A stretch of DNA of 42,343 nt from Candidatus Dojkabacteria bacterium. Lineage in GTDB: Bacteria; Patescibacteria; Dojkabacteria; SC72. The notes below the pieces were generated by a model, which was not told the DNA's origin, did no database searches, and saw only the letters and a program-made list of their open reading frames with translations. The translations under genes were made by a program, and so were the position numbers. Positions 5,143-11,694 of the stretch are shown one piece after another (the first letter of the stretch is position 1; each line of letters opens with the position of its first letter). The stretch covers positions 1 to 42,343 of the forward strand of contig JALNYV010000018.1 in the NCBI GenBank assembly GCA_023229785.1. The letters run 5' to 3'.

Positions 5143-5813
5143 AACCAAACACAATAATAAAAGGGAATTGTTTGGACTATATCGACAAAATACCAAAAGA
5201 TGCTTTTTTGATAAGTGATCCGCCTTACAATCAGAAATATCATTATGATAACTACGATGATAATTTAGAACCACAAGAATATCGTGATTTGTTATATCAG
5301 ATTTTTTCAGAAAGAAAATCAATAATTATACATTATCCAGAAGAAACAATAAAAATATTAGCAACATTAGATTTAGGAAATTGTGATGAAGTCGTGAGCT
5401 GGATATACAATAGCAACACAGCAAAACAACACAGATTGATAACTTGGTGGAACTGCAAACCAGATATGAAATTAATACCACAACCTTACAAAAATCCTGA
5501 GGATAGAAGAATCAAGCAAAGAATCAAAGACGGTAAAACTTGTAGGAGTTATGATTGGTGGAATATAAATCAAGTGAAGAATGTAAGCAAGAAAAACAAT
5601 TGTCATAGTTGTCCGATTCCTGAAGAGATCGCCAGAAGAATAATATTATCTACAACAGAAAAAGGTGATTTAGTGGTAGATCCATTTTGCGGTAGCGGAA
5701 CAATATTAAAAGTCGCCAAAGAATTAGGAAGGAATTTTATAGGAATAGAAATCAGTAAAAAATATACGGAGGTAGCAAACCAGATGCTAGATGATAATAA
5801 AGATTGGATATAA
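5139..5813 (+). CDS. DNA adenine/cytosine-N4 methyltransferase
   Basis: 224 residues. DPPY (27-30) is the catalytic motif IV and DPFCGSGT (181-188) is motif I that binds S-adenosylmethionine. The order IV then I marks a beta-class N6-adenine or N4-cytosine DNA methylase. It transfers a methyl group to phage or host DNA. The length is short but complete for this family and a target-recognition region fits residues 90-150. No restriction enzyme lies beside it, so it is likely an orphan anti-restriction or regulatory methylase. Confidence 0.93.
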   Translation: MKPNTIIKGNCLDYIDKIPKDAFLISDPPYNQKYHYDNYDDNLEPQEYRDLLYQIFSERKSIIIHYPEETIKILATLDLGNCDEVVSWIYNSNTAKQHRLITWWNCKPDMKLIPQPYKNPEDRRIKQRIKDGKTCRSYDWWNINQVKNVSKKNNCHSCPIPEEIARRIILSTTEKGDLVVDPFCGSGTILKVAKELGRNFIGIEISKKYTEVANQMLDDNKDWI

Positions 5814-5815
5814 AT

Positions 5816-6010
5816 ATGAAATACTTCAAAATAACAAACAAGTGGGGTCAAACTGATATAGGTTGGGAGTGTCCAATAATAACCGATATTAAATTAACAA
5901 AACTAACACAAACAAATGCTAAGCAAAACACAAAAAGAACTAATCGACGTACTCTTAAACGAAAAACAAGAGTCTATAACAAAAGACGAAGACAATATGA
6001 AAGAACTTGA
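5816..6010 (+). CDS. Hypothetical protein with very basic tail
   Basis: 64 residues from the ATG at 5816. The first 35 (MKYFKITNKWGQTDIGWECP) look like an ordinary small beta protein; the last 30 are almost all Lys, Arg, Thr and Asn. That tail overlaps, in another frame, the next candidate gene over 95 bases, so one of the two may be incorrect or the tail overprinted. Confidence 0.45.
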   Translation: MKYFKITNKWGQTDIGWECPIITDIKLTKLTQTNAKQNTKRTNRRTLKRKTRVYNKRRRQYERT

Positions 6011-6074
6011 AAACAAGATATGGCAGGAAAAAGAAGAGATGATTAAATGGCAGAGCTTTTTTAACAATATCTAA
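5916..6074 (+). CDS. Hypothetical small coiled-coil protein
   Basis: 52 residues starting MLSKTQKELIDVLLNEKQ, strongly helical, acidic/basic heptads, ending FFNNI. It starts inside the preceding gene in another frame and its stop is one base before the next ATG, the usual spacing here, which supports it. Function unknown. Confidence 0.55.
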   Translation: MLSKTQKELIDVLLNEKQESITKDEDNMKELENKIWQEKEEMIKWQSFFNNI

Positions 6075-6075
6075 T

Positions 6076-6147
6076 ATGGAAACAATTTTAATTGTAGTTG
6101 TAGTAATCGCAACATTAATATTCGTATGGAGTATAAAGAATGACTAA
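6076..6147 (+). CDS. Single-pass membrane micropeptide
   Basis: 23 residues: METIL, then about 15 hydrophobic residues (IVVVVIATLIFVW) and a polar SIKND tail. It overlaps the start of the NinG-like gene by 8 bases, consistent with coupled translation. Its size makes it uncertain. Confidence 0.45.
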   Translation: METILIVVVVIATLIFVWSIKND

Positions 6148-6556
6148 AAGTGATTTAACTAGGGCGAAAGATAAAGCGTGGAAAGAGTTTTCTCGATATA
6201 TACGAGTAAAATACGCAAATGATTGTGGATGTGCTAAATGTGTAACCTGTAATTCATTGATGCACTGGAAAGACTTGCAAGCAGGACATTTTATCGATGG
6301 AAGAGGTGGTGCAGTACTTTTTAATGAGAAGATTGTATTTCCGCAATGTTGTAAGTGCAATGTATTCTTGAAGGGAAACAAAGTTTCGTACACACTTTTT
6401 ATGCTGAAAAGTCATACTCAGGAAGAAATCGCTGAGTTCGAAGGATTAAAGTTTCTAACAAAAAAGAGGACTGTAAAAGACTATAAGAAAATAGAACGAA
6501 CATATAGAACCAAGTTTTTTCAAAGACTAAAGGAATTGGGAATTAACGAGTTTTAA
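6140..6556 (+). CDS. ninG: NinG/Rap-like recombination nuclease
   Basis: 138 residues. Cys residues at 31, 34 and 37 (CAKCVTC), then the block LQAGHFIDGR (about 46-55, His50) and PQCCKCN (68-74) reproduce the signature of lambda NinG/Rap, an HNH-like enzyme that resolves recombination intermediates. The C-terminal half is basic and helical. Lambda NinG is around 200 residues, so this is a compact version. The context, early genes before packaging genes, fits a recombination role. Confidence 0.85.
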   Translation: MTKSDLTRAKDKAWKEFSRYIRVKYANDCGCAKCVTCNSLMHWKDLQAGHFIDGRGGAVLFNEKIVFPQCCKCNVFLKGNKVSYTLFMLKSHTQEEIAEFEGLKFLTKKRTVKDYKKIERTYRTKFFQRLKELGINEF

Positions 6557-6581
6557 AATATTTAGAAAATAACTAAATCAA

Positions 6582-6767
6582 ATGAAACCCAAACAATATT
6601 TAGTATTACCAGCTGAATTATTGGCTAAATGGATGAAAGAAGTTAATCAAGATTATCCGTATTACGTCGTCTTGGAGTCAGGAAAACGCAAAGCAATACT
6701 TTGTTCGTATGAATTATTTGAGAAAATAGATAAAAAATTATGCAAGATGAGACAAGGGAAAAAATAG
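6582..6767 (+). CDS. Hypothetical protein
   Basis: 61 residues, MKPKQYLVLPAELLAKWMK, with a short alpha/beta pattern and a basic C-terminus (KLCKMRQGKK). The central YYVVLESGKRKAILCSYELFEKI looks like two strands and a helix, as in antitoxin-like or DNA-binding microproteins, but no family is certain. Its last 28 bases overlap the next gene in another frame. Confidence 0.6.
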   Translation: MKPKQYLVLPAELLAKWMKEVNQDYPYYVVLESGKRKAILCSYELFEKIDKKLCKMRQGKK

Positions 6768-7063
6768 AACAATATGATACAGGACAGGCTCTTGAGATAG
6801 CAAAAGAGAAAATGCAACTATCAGACGAATACGAGAAATTAGGAAGACAATTAGTTGAAGTTAAGATAAAAAAGGCTAAAGAATGGACTGAAATAAGGCT
6901 CACAACTAAGTCAGACGCTCAAGCAGACAGAAAATGGGACAGAACAGAATCAGGATTAGCTGAAATGAAACTAGTATTAGCTATGAAATGCAAAGAAAAG
7001 AAAATGAGTGCTATCAGCTCAATGATACAAATTTTAAATACTTCGGCACATAATTTAATGTAA
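6740..7063 (+). CDS. Hypothetical helical phage protein
   Basis: 107 residues, almost entirely helical and charged. The segment KKAKEWTEIRLTTKSDAQAD followed by WDRTESGLAEMKL resembles a widespread family of small phage proteins found upstream of packaging genes, with a conserved 'K-SD--AD--W--T--G' core. Function unknown; such proteins are usually early or middle. It starts inside the preceding gene. Confidence 0.7.
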   Translation: MQDETREKIEQYDTGQALEIAKEKMQLSDEYEKLGRQLVEVKIKKAKEWTEIRLTTKSDAQADRKWDRTESGLAEMKLVLAMKCKEKKMSAISSMIQILNTSAHNLM

Positions 7064-7067
7064 TATT

Positions 7068-7919
7068 ATGCGTTATTTTATAACAGGATTTCGTGGTTAC
7101 ATAGGTAAAAATCTCTGGAGATCACTAGCAAAAGATAAAAAAATTGAGTTATCAGGATATGATATTAAAAGTACCTATTTAGGAGTACCAGAGGACATTT
7201 TAGACTTTCAGCTTTTATTAAAACGTATAACTGATTTTAATCCAGATTTAGTCATACACCTCGCAGCCTTAACAGGAGTACAGGGATCACTGAATAACCC
7301 GTCTTCGTATATTAGAACGAATGTAGAGGGAACTGTGAACGTTTTTGAGGCTTGTAGACTAGCAGGAGTTAAAAAGATTATCTATGCCTCGTCTTCGTCT
7401 GTGTATGGCAATGACGCTTTTTCAATGTCAGAACACCCAGCCAATCAATTATCAATTTATGCAGTATCTAAAGCCTCAAGCGAATTGGTTGCAGATACTT
7501 ATAACAATCTATACAAGATTAAGTCAATCGGACTACGCTTTTTTACAGTTTATGGCAAAGAAGGACGTAAGGATATGGCAATACCAATATTCACAGAGGC
7601 AATTAAAAATAAAAAGTCAATTCATATTTACGGCAATCAGAAGAGAGATTTCACCTACATAGATGACGCTATACAAGGGATTATGCTTTCAATAGAGCAC
7701 ATAGATAAGATTGACGAACCACAAATTTATAACATTTCAGGCGGTAATGAGCCAATAGAAATGCTAAAGGTGGTCCAGTTATTAGAGAAGAAGCTAGGTA
7801 AAAAGACAAAGGTTATCATAAACAAGGCTAGATTGGGCGATGTAGAGCAGACTTGGGGCGATATATCAAAGGCTAGAGAGGAATTGGGCTATAATCCCAA
7901 AGGTGGTTGGATAAAATAA
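7068..7919 (+). CDS. NAD-dependent sugar epimerase/dehydratase, C-terminally short
   Basis: 283 residues, extended short-chain dehydrogenase fold. GFRGYIG (7-13) is the GxxGxxG NAD site, ASSSSVYG (107-114) holds the catalytic Ser, and Y131-x3-K135 is the catalytic pair. Family members such as UDP-glucose 4-epimerases are about 310-330 residues; here the protein stops at ELGYNPKGGWIK, before the usual last helices. It probably supplies a nucleotide sugar to the glycosyltransferases at 22218-28120, although 14 kb away. Whether the truncated enzyme is active is unknown. Confidence 0.9.
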   Translation: MRYFITGFRGYIGKNLWRSLAKDKKIELSGYDIKSTYLGVPEDILDFQLLLKRITDFNPDLVIHLAALTGVQGSLNNPSSYIRTNVEGTVNVFEACRLAGVKKIIYASSSSVYGNDAFSMSEHPANQLSIYAVSKASSELVADTYNNLYKIKSIGLRFFTVYGKEGRKDMAIPIFTEAIKNKKSIHIYGNQKRDFTYIDDAIQGIMLSIEHIDKIDEPQIYNISGGNEPIEMLKVVQLLEKKLGKKTKVIINKARLGDVEQTWGDISKAREELGYNPKGGWIK

Positions 7920-7928
7920 TTTAAAAAT

Positions 7929-8420
7929 ATGGACAAACTAATTAAAAAGTTATTAATCGAATGGCAAGAAATAAGCAATGACAAGGAAATAGAGTTGCCG
8001 ATTATTAGAGAAGCAGAAGATAAATGCGAGACACTTGGAAGTTATGAATGGGAAGCTGAACAATTAGTATTTACAAAGGATGGAAGAACAAAATGGATTT
8101 ATATTTCGGGATGTTCTTGTGACGATGCAACCGATTACGGAGAGTTTATTGGAGAAGGGACTAAAAAGAGTTTTGAAGTTGATGTCAGCAAGCACAATGA
8201 TCTAAAAAAGAAGATAATTGAAGCATTGACTAATCGGATCAAGAAGATTAGAAGCGAAAGAGAAGAGTATATCAACACAAAAAGAGATTTAGAGACATTT
8301 TCTAAAGAAAGACCAGATATTGATTTTGGAGGAGTTTGTGCTAGTGGTTGTATTGATATGCGTTCGCCTTATGAGATAGCACAGGATTTAATAGAAGGAT
8401 ACGAAAAAAATATCAGATAA
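7929..8420 (+). CDS. Hypothetical protein
   Basis: 163 residues, acidic, with helical N- and C-terminal parts and a middle beta section containing SGCSCDDATDYGEF. Residues 97-140 look like a coiled coil. Four Cys residues, at SGCSC and in GGVCASGC, could form a metal site. No family recognised. It follows the epimerase by 9 bases in the same transcript. Confidence 0.65.
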   Translation: MDKLIKKLLIEWQEISNDKEIELPIIREAEDKCETLGSYEWEAEQLVFTKDGRTKWIYISGCSCDDATDYGEFIGEGTKKSFEVDVSKHNDLKKKIIEALTNRIKKIRSEREEYINTKRDLETFSKERPDIDFGGVCASGCIDMRSPYEIAQDLIEGYEKNIR

Positions 8421-8433
8421 AACAGGAGGTCTT

Positions 8434-8616
8434 ATGGACAAATACACTCGGCATTTTATAAAAAAATATGGCGAGGATAAGTTTATGAGGATAATATGTT
8501 ATTCAAAAGTGTTATCTTCGCCTAAAATAGCTGGTTTAGTATCTTTATCAAGGTTTATTGTGTATAGAATAGTTAAAAGAGAAAAACAAAAATCGCACAA
8601 AGCCAAAGACGATTAA
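8434..8616 (+). CDS. Small basic protein, possible helix-turn-helix
   Basis: 60 residues preceded by an excellent SD (AGGAGGT, 8424-8430), among the best in the window. Residues 24-50 (SKVLSSPKIAGLVSLSRFIVYRIVKR) have a helix-turn-helix look: helix, turn at LVSLS, recognition-like helix. It ends the early gene run and an intrinsic terminator follows, so it may be a regulator; that is inference. Confidence 0.65.
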   Translation: MDKYTRHFIKKYGEDKFMRIICYSKVLSSPKIAGLVSLSRFIVYRIVKREKQKSHKAKDD

Positions 8617-8712
8617 GGCTTATTCAAGCTTAAAGAAGAGAATCCGCGCACATTTCATTGGAATTAATTGATTGTGTGTAATAGTTAAGGTAGTAAATAA
8701 TATATATTTATG

Positions 8713-8752
8713 AAAACTCTTTCAAAGTCGTAAAATCTTTGAGGAGTTTTTT
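8713..8752 (+). terminator. Intrinsic terminator closing the early region
   Basis: AAAACTC...TTCAAAG pairs with CTTTGAG...GAGTTTT in a long stem with one bulge, ending in a run of T residues. It lies about 100 bases after the last early gene. From 8617 to 8712 nothing else is evident. Confidence 0.8.
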
Positions 8753-8963
8753 GCTTTTTAGACGGATTGTCTAGGGTAACTTGGTATCACTGGGGTATTC
8801 CTATAAAACACGTCTCACACAAGCTCTTTGCTTACTAACAAACAATTTATTAACTTTTATAGTCTTAAGTTATAGGGACAAGATATCATTTAGCAAGCAA
8901 GAAAGGGCAGACGACGACAAGTCGTCTAAAAAGCAACGACATTTTTCACATAATCGCAACAAT
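8753..8963 (+). other. Non-coding stretch with leader hairpin
   Basis: An open frame crosses this region from a TTG codon at 8781, but its composition is not convincing. A perfect hairpin AGACGAC/GTCGTCT (8909-8915/8921-8927) with a 5-nt loop lies 37 bases before the ATG of the next small gene. TAACTT/AAGTTA (8851-8873) also pairs. No clear promoter hexamers are seen. Confidence 0.4.
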
Positions 8964-9074
8964 ATGGATAAACTAGAGCAGTTTATAGACAAATATATAG
9001 ATATAATAATAATAGGTAACATTATAATTTCGGCTATTGCGGTTATATTATCAATATACAATTATGTTAGATAA
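8964..9074 (+). CDS. Single-pass membrane micropeptide
   Basis: 36 residues: a charged N-terminus (MDKLEQFIDKYID), about 20 hydrophobic residues (IIIIGNIIISAIAVILSIY) and a short NYVR tail. The frame is open further upstream, but that part has no protein-like character, so this ATG is preferred. The last 11 bases overlap the next gene. Confidence 0.55.
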   Translation: MDKLEQFIDKYIDIIIIGNIIISAIAVILSIYNYVR

Positions 9075-9288
9075 GTTATTAACAGAAAAAAGAGAAGCAG
9101 AAAAGAGGCTAACAGAAGCAACACAAAGTTATTACGAACAATACAAGCAAGAGAGATTGGACAACAACATAACAGACACATTAGCACACTTAAAAACTCA
9201 AATATGGTACGAGGAATTAAGGAAAGCACAAACAGAAGCAGAGATAATAGATTATCGCATAAAAGCTAACATAGAAGGTAAGAGCTGA
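9064..9288 (+). CDS. Hypothetical coiled-coil protein
   Basis: 74 residues starting MLDKLLTEKREAEKRL, almost wholly charged helix with heptad spacing. The ATG at 9064 overlaps the preceding micropeptide; an in-frame start at 9037 is less likely. It precedes the packaging block by about 470 bases, and small helical DNA-binding small-terminase subunits are often encoded near here, but no HTH is visible. Confidence 0.6.
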   Translation: MLDKLLTEKREAEKRLTEATQSYYEQYKQERLDNNITDTLAHLKTQIWYEELRKAQTEAEIIDYRIKANIEGKS

Positions 9289-9761
9289 TAATAAGAGAAG
9301 GAACAAACATAATCGCAAGAATAAACCATTTTCGCATATAAAAGCAGAATAAATGAATACAAATAGTACTTAAGAGATAGTAAGAGTATAGAAGATAGCA
9401 GACAATTAGAGCAACACTCCAATAAGTATACTGATTAGAGTGTGAAGAGCAAGTCAAGAAGCATAAGCAAGCACGAATAGAGCAAGAGCGTACACTTTAA
9501 GACAAGCAAGCTATACATATAAGGGCATTAAAGAATAGAAATAGGACATTAAGACAAAGGGTAGTCAGTCCTAAAAGATATATATCCCTTGAGTAAGCCA
9601 AGAACTAAGCACTATATAGAGGCAATCACGTCGCACAACATACATTTTCAGACACGAACGGGGGGCATTAAAGATTGACGGGCTTATGTATGTGTGTTAT
9701 CTTCCCCTCACAAATCGTGTTCGAATAACCCCAATCTTCTTATAATAAGTAACAAAAGACC
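9289..9761 (+). other. Non-coding spacer before the packaging genes
   Basis: No convincing ORF. Short related words recur: GGGCATTAAAGAAT near 9523, GACATTAAGACAAAG near 9547 and GGGGCATTAAAGATTG near 9662. A G-run (9660-9665) follows ACGAAC. A phage cos or pac site is often found just upstream of terminase, so this is a candidate; nothing decisive is seen. A promoter lies at 9675-9703. Confidence 0.45.
9675..9703 (+). promoter_or_regulatory. Candidate late promoter
   Basis: TTGACG (9675-9680), a 17-bp spacer and TATCTT (9698-9703). It lies about 60 bases before the zinc-ribbon gene that opens the packaging block, so it could drive terminase and portal. Confidence 0.5.
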
Positions 9762-9941
9762 ATGACAAACTGTAAATTCTGTGGCGTAGAAGTCGTTTCC
9801 ACAGGCGACAGACCCCGTATATTCTGTTCGGATAGGTGCCGTATGGCAAGCAACCGAACAGAGCAAGCGAACAAAGTATTGCAAACGGACATCCCAGTAG
9901 TTGTAGTAACCGAACATACTGACGAAACCTTAAAGAGTTGA
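9762..9941 (+). CDS. Zinc-ribbon protein before terminase
   Basis: 59 residues. CKFC (4-7) and FCSDRC (about 25-30), followed by RMASNR, match a common small zinc-ribbon family seen in phages. It begins at an ACCATGAC element. The stop (TGA, 9939-9941) overlaps a TTG that could start the next short frame; that frame reads as a natural helical continuation, so a frameshift is possible. DNA binding during packaging is inferred from position. Confidence 0.7.
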   Translation: MTNCKFCGVEVVSTGDRPRIFCSDRCRMASNRTEQANKVLQTDIPVVVVTEHTDETLKS

Positions 9942-10021
9942 TCCACCGCCTAGAAACTAGGGACATTAATGAAATGGACAAAGAAGGTTATTTTATTCCG
10001 AATAAATATAGGAATGGCTAA
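9938..10021 (+). CDS. Short frame overlapping the zinc-ribbon gene
   Basis: 27 codons from TTG at 9938 (reads LIHRLETRDINEMDKEGY, ending NKYRNG). It lies in the -1 frame of the preceding gene and would extend its C-terminus as ETLKELIHRLE, a natural helix. It could be a TTG-started coupled gene, a frameshifted tail, or a real indel. It ends 5 bases before terminase. Confidence 0.4.
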   Translation: MIHRLETRDINEMDKEGYFIPNKYRNG

Positions 10022-10026
10022 GTAGT

Positions 10027-11661
10027 ATGGCTCAAAAGATACTAACAATAGTTGAGAAATCACCCAAGTTTGCAGAGATTTCCAGGATAGCGTGGAGGTG
10101 GGAAGGGAAGCTCAGTATGTATAAGATATTTAACTCTTACGTACTTAAGCAAGACCCCAGCCTCAAGTACCACCAGTTCAGTTATTGGTACCGCAGAAAC
10201 GTCAGAGGGAAAGCAAACTGGACTCCTAAGGCATTTAAAACGAGGGTGATAACACACGAGACTTATAAGAGAGCCAAGAAAGACCCTAAATTTTTTGCAA
10301 GACACTATTTGGGTATAGACCTCTTAGAATGGCAGGAACGCTGGATTAAACGCTCATGCCATAACAAGAGAAATATACTCGTACCTGGTAATCAGTCCGG
10401 TAAGACCTTTGTAACCGCAGTTAAACATATCTATATGAACTATTTTAGATATGGCATTTACGGTAACGTCAAGAACCGAGATAAGATTCCTTATCAGACG
10501 TTAGACTTATCCCCGATTCTAAAACAGTCCAGACTATGCTATCAGTACATCCTTCAGATTCTAACTGACTCTCAATGCTGGGCAGACCCTCGCTCAGGAA
10601 GAATGATTGTTAATAAATGTATAATTAAGGATTTTCTCATAAAACCAAAGACCGTACCTTCTACAGGCGCTTTAGCTAACTCGCCAATTGAATTTAAGAA
10701 CGGAACTAAGTTCTGGTGCGCTTCTACAGGCAATGACCAAGGAGCTGGATTACAGGGCAGTCAGTTTTCATTTATAAGTTACGATGAGTGTCCCTTGAGC
10801 CACCACTTAAAAGAAGAACTCCCAGGACGTATTATGTCACGGCTTATAGCTATGAACGGAAGTCTCGACCTTATAGGAACGCCAGACTCAGAAAGTCCCT
10901 CCAGGCTCTATTACGCCCAGATTGTTAAAGCAGGCATTACTCATAAAGACGGCTGGTACTGCCAGAGAGGCAAACTAGATGATAATCTTTTCATACCTGA
11001 AGAGTCTAGAACCCGTATTAAACAAGAAATCTTAGCAGTGAACCCCACGATTTATAGACAAGTAGTCTATGGTGATTTCGTGATGTCCACTACTAAGGTT
11101 TTTCCACCAAGAGTAATCGGACGTTTATTTGAAGGCGATTTACAACCCCAGCTCCCAGTACCTAACCACGAATATATAATCGGAGTTGACTGGGCTTTAG
11201 CTGGAGACTTCACTGTAATGATCGTTATCGACAAGAGTTCAGTTCCTTATAGGATAGTTCACTTTCTCCGCTATCAAGGCTGTGAGAAACCACCAATGGA
11301 CCAATACTCTGACCTGACAGTCCTTAAAAGTCTCTATAATGATGCTCAGATAATCATCGATAGCAGTTCTCTAGGTGGACACATAATAGAAACTGACCTT
11401 GCCGATCTGGATGTCGAGGGATATAACTTCGCAGGAGGACGTAAGAAGCCATTGATTCAAACTCTCAAGAAGTTTCTACATTCAGGCGAGAAACTACTCT
11501 GTAGCTTTTATATACCAGCCTTAGAAGAAGAACTCTCGATCTTTGAACCAAGTGACGATAAACTCCAAAACGATTCAGTAATGGCTTTAGCCCTCGCTCT
11601 CTGGAGATTAGACCAAGACTTATTTGAAACACCAGCTTTATCTTTTAACTTAGATATGTAA
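10027..11661 (+). CDS. terL: Terminase large subunit
   Basis: 544 residues. Walker A is GNQSGKT (121-127), Walker B ends in ISYDE (250-254), and the nuclease domain starts IIGVDWALAGDF (about 383-394), with later acidic residues at IIDSS (about 446) and near residue 528. This is the ATP-driven DNA packaging motor with a headful or cos-cutting nuclease, acting at the portal of empty procapsids. The length is normal for the family. The gene heads the packaging-head block. Confidence 0.95.
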   Translation: MAQKILTIVEKSPKFAEISRIAWRWEGKLSMYKIFNSYVLKQDPSLKYHQFSYWYRRNVRGKANWTPKAFKTRVITHETYKRAKKDPKFFARHYLGIDLLEWQERWIKRSCHNKRNILVPGNQSGKTFVTAVKHIYMNYFRYGIYGNVKNRDKIPYQTLDLSPILKQSRLCYQYILQILTDSQCWADPRSGRMIVNKCIIKDFLIKPKTVPSTGALANSPIEFKNGTKFWCASTGNDQGAGLQGSQFSFISYDECPLSHHLKEELPGRIMSRLIAMNGSLDLIGTPDSESPSRLYYAQIVKAGITHKDGWYCQRGKLDDNLFIPEESRTRIKQEILAVNPTIYRQVVYGDFVMSTTKVFPPRVIGRLFEGDLQPQLPVPNHEYIIGVDWALAGDFTVMIVIDKSSVPYRIVHFLRYQGCEKPPMDQYSDLTVLKSLYNDAQIIIDSSSLGGHIIETDLADLDVEGYNFAGGRKKPLIQTLKKFLHSGEKLLCSFYIPALEEELSIFEPSDDKLQNDSVMALALALWRLDQDLFETPALSFNLDM

Positions 11662-11677
11662 TCACGGATTACTAATA

Positions 11678-11690
11678 AACCATGACGCAC
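11678..11690 (+). promoter_or_regulatory. AACCATGACGCAC element before portal
   Basis: AACCATGACGCAC lies 4 bases before the portal start. The identical 13-mer occurs at 28123-28135, again 4 bases before a gene. Shorter forms (ACCATGAC) lie before the 9762 gene, RNA B and the scaffold gene. Confidence 0.5.
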
Positions 11691-11694
11691 ATGA

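Noticed and set aside
8781..8963. N-terminal extension of the membrane micropeptide from a TTG codon
   Set aside because: The stretch includes a perfect hairpin and has no protein-like pattern; the ATG at 8964 is preferred.
9697..9981. Minus-strand frames opposite the zinc-ribbon gene
   Set aside because: Three overlapping frames in the shadow of a well-supported plus-strand gene; no start signals.
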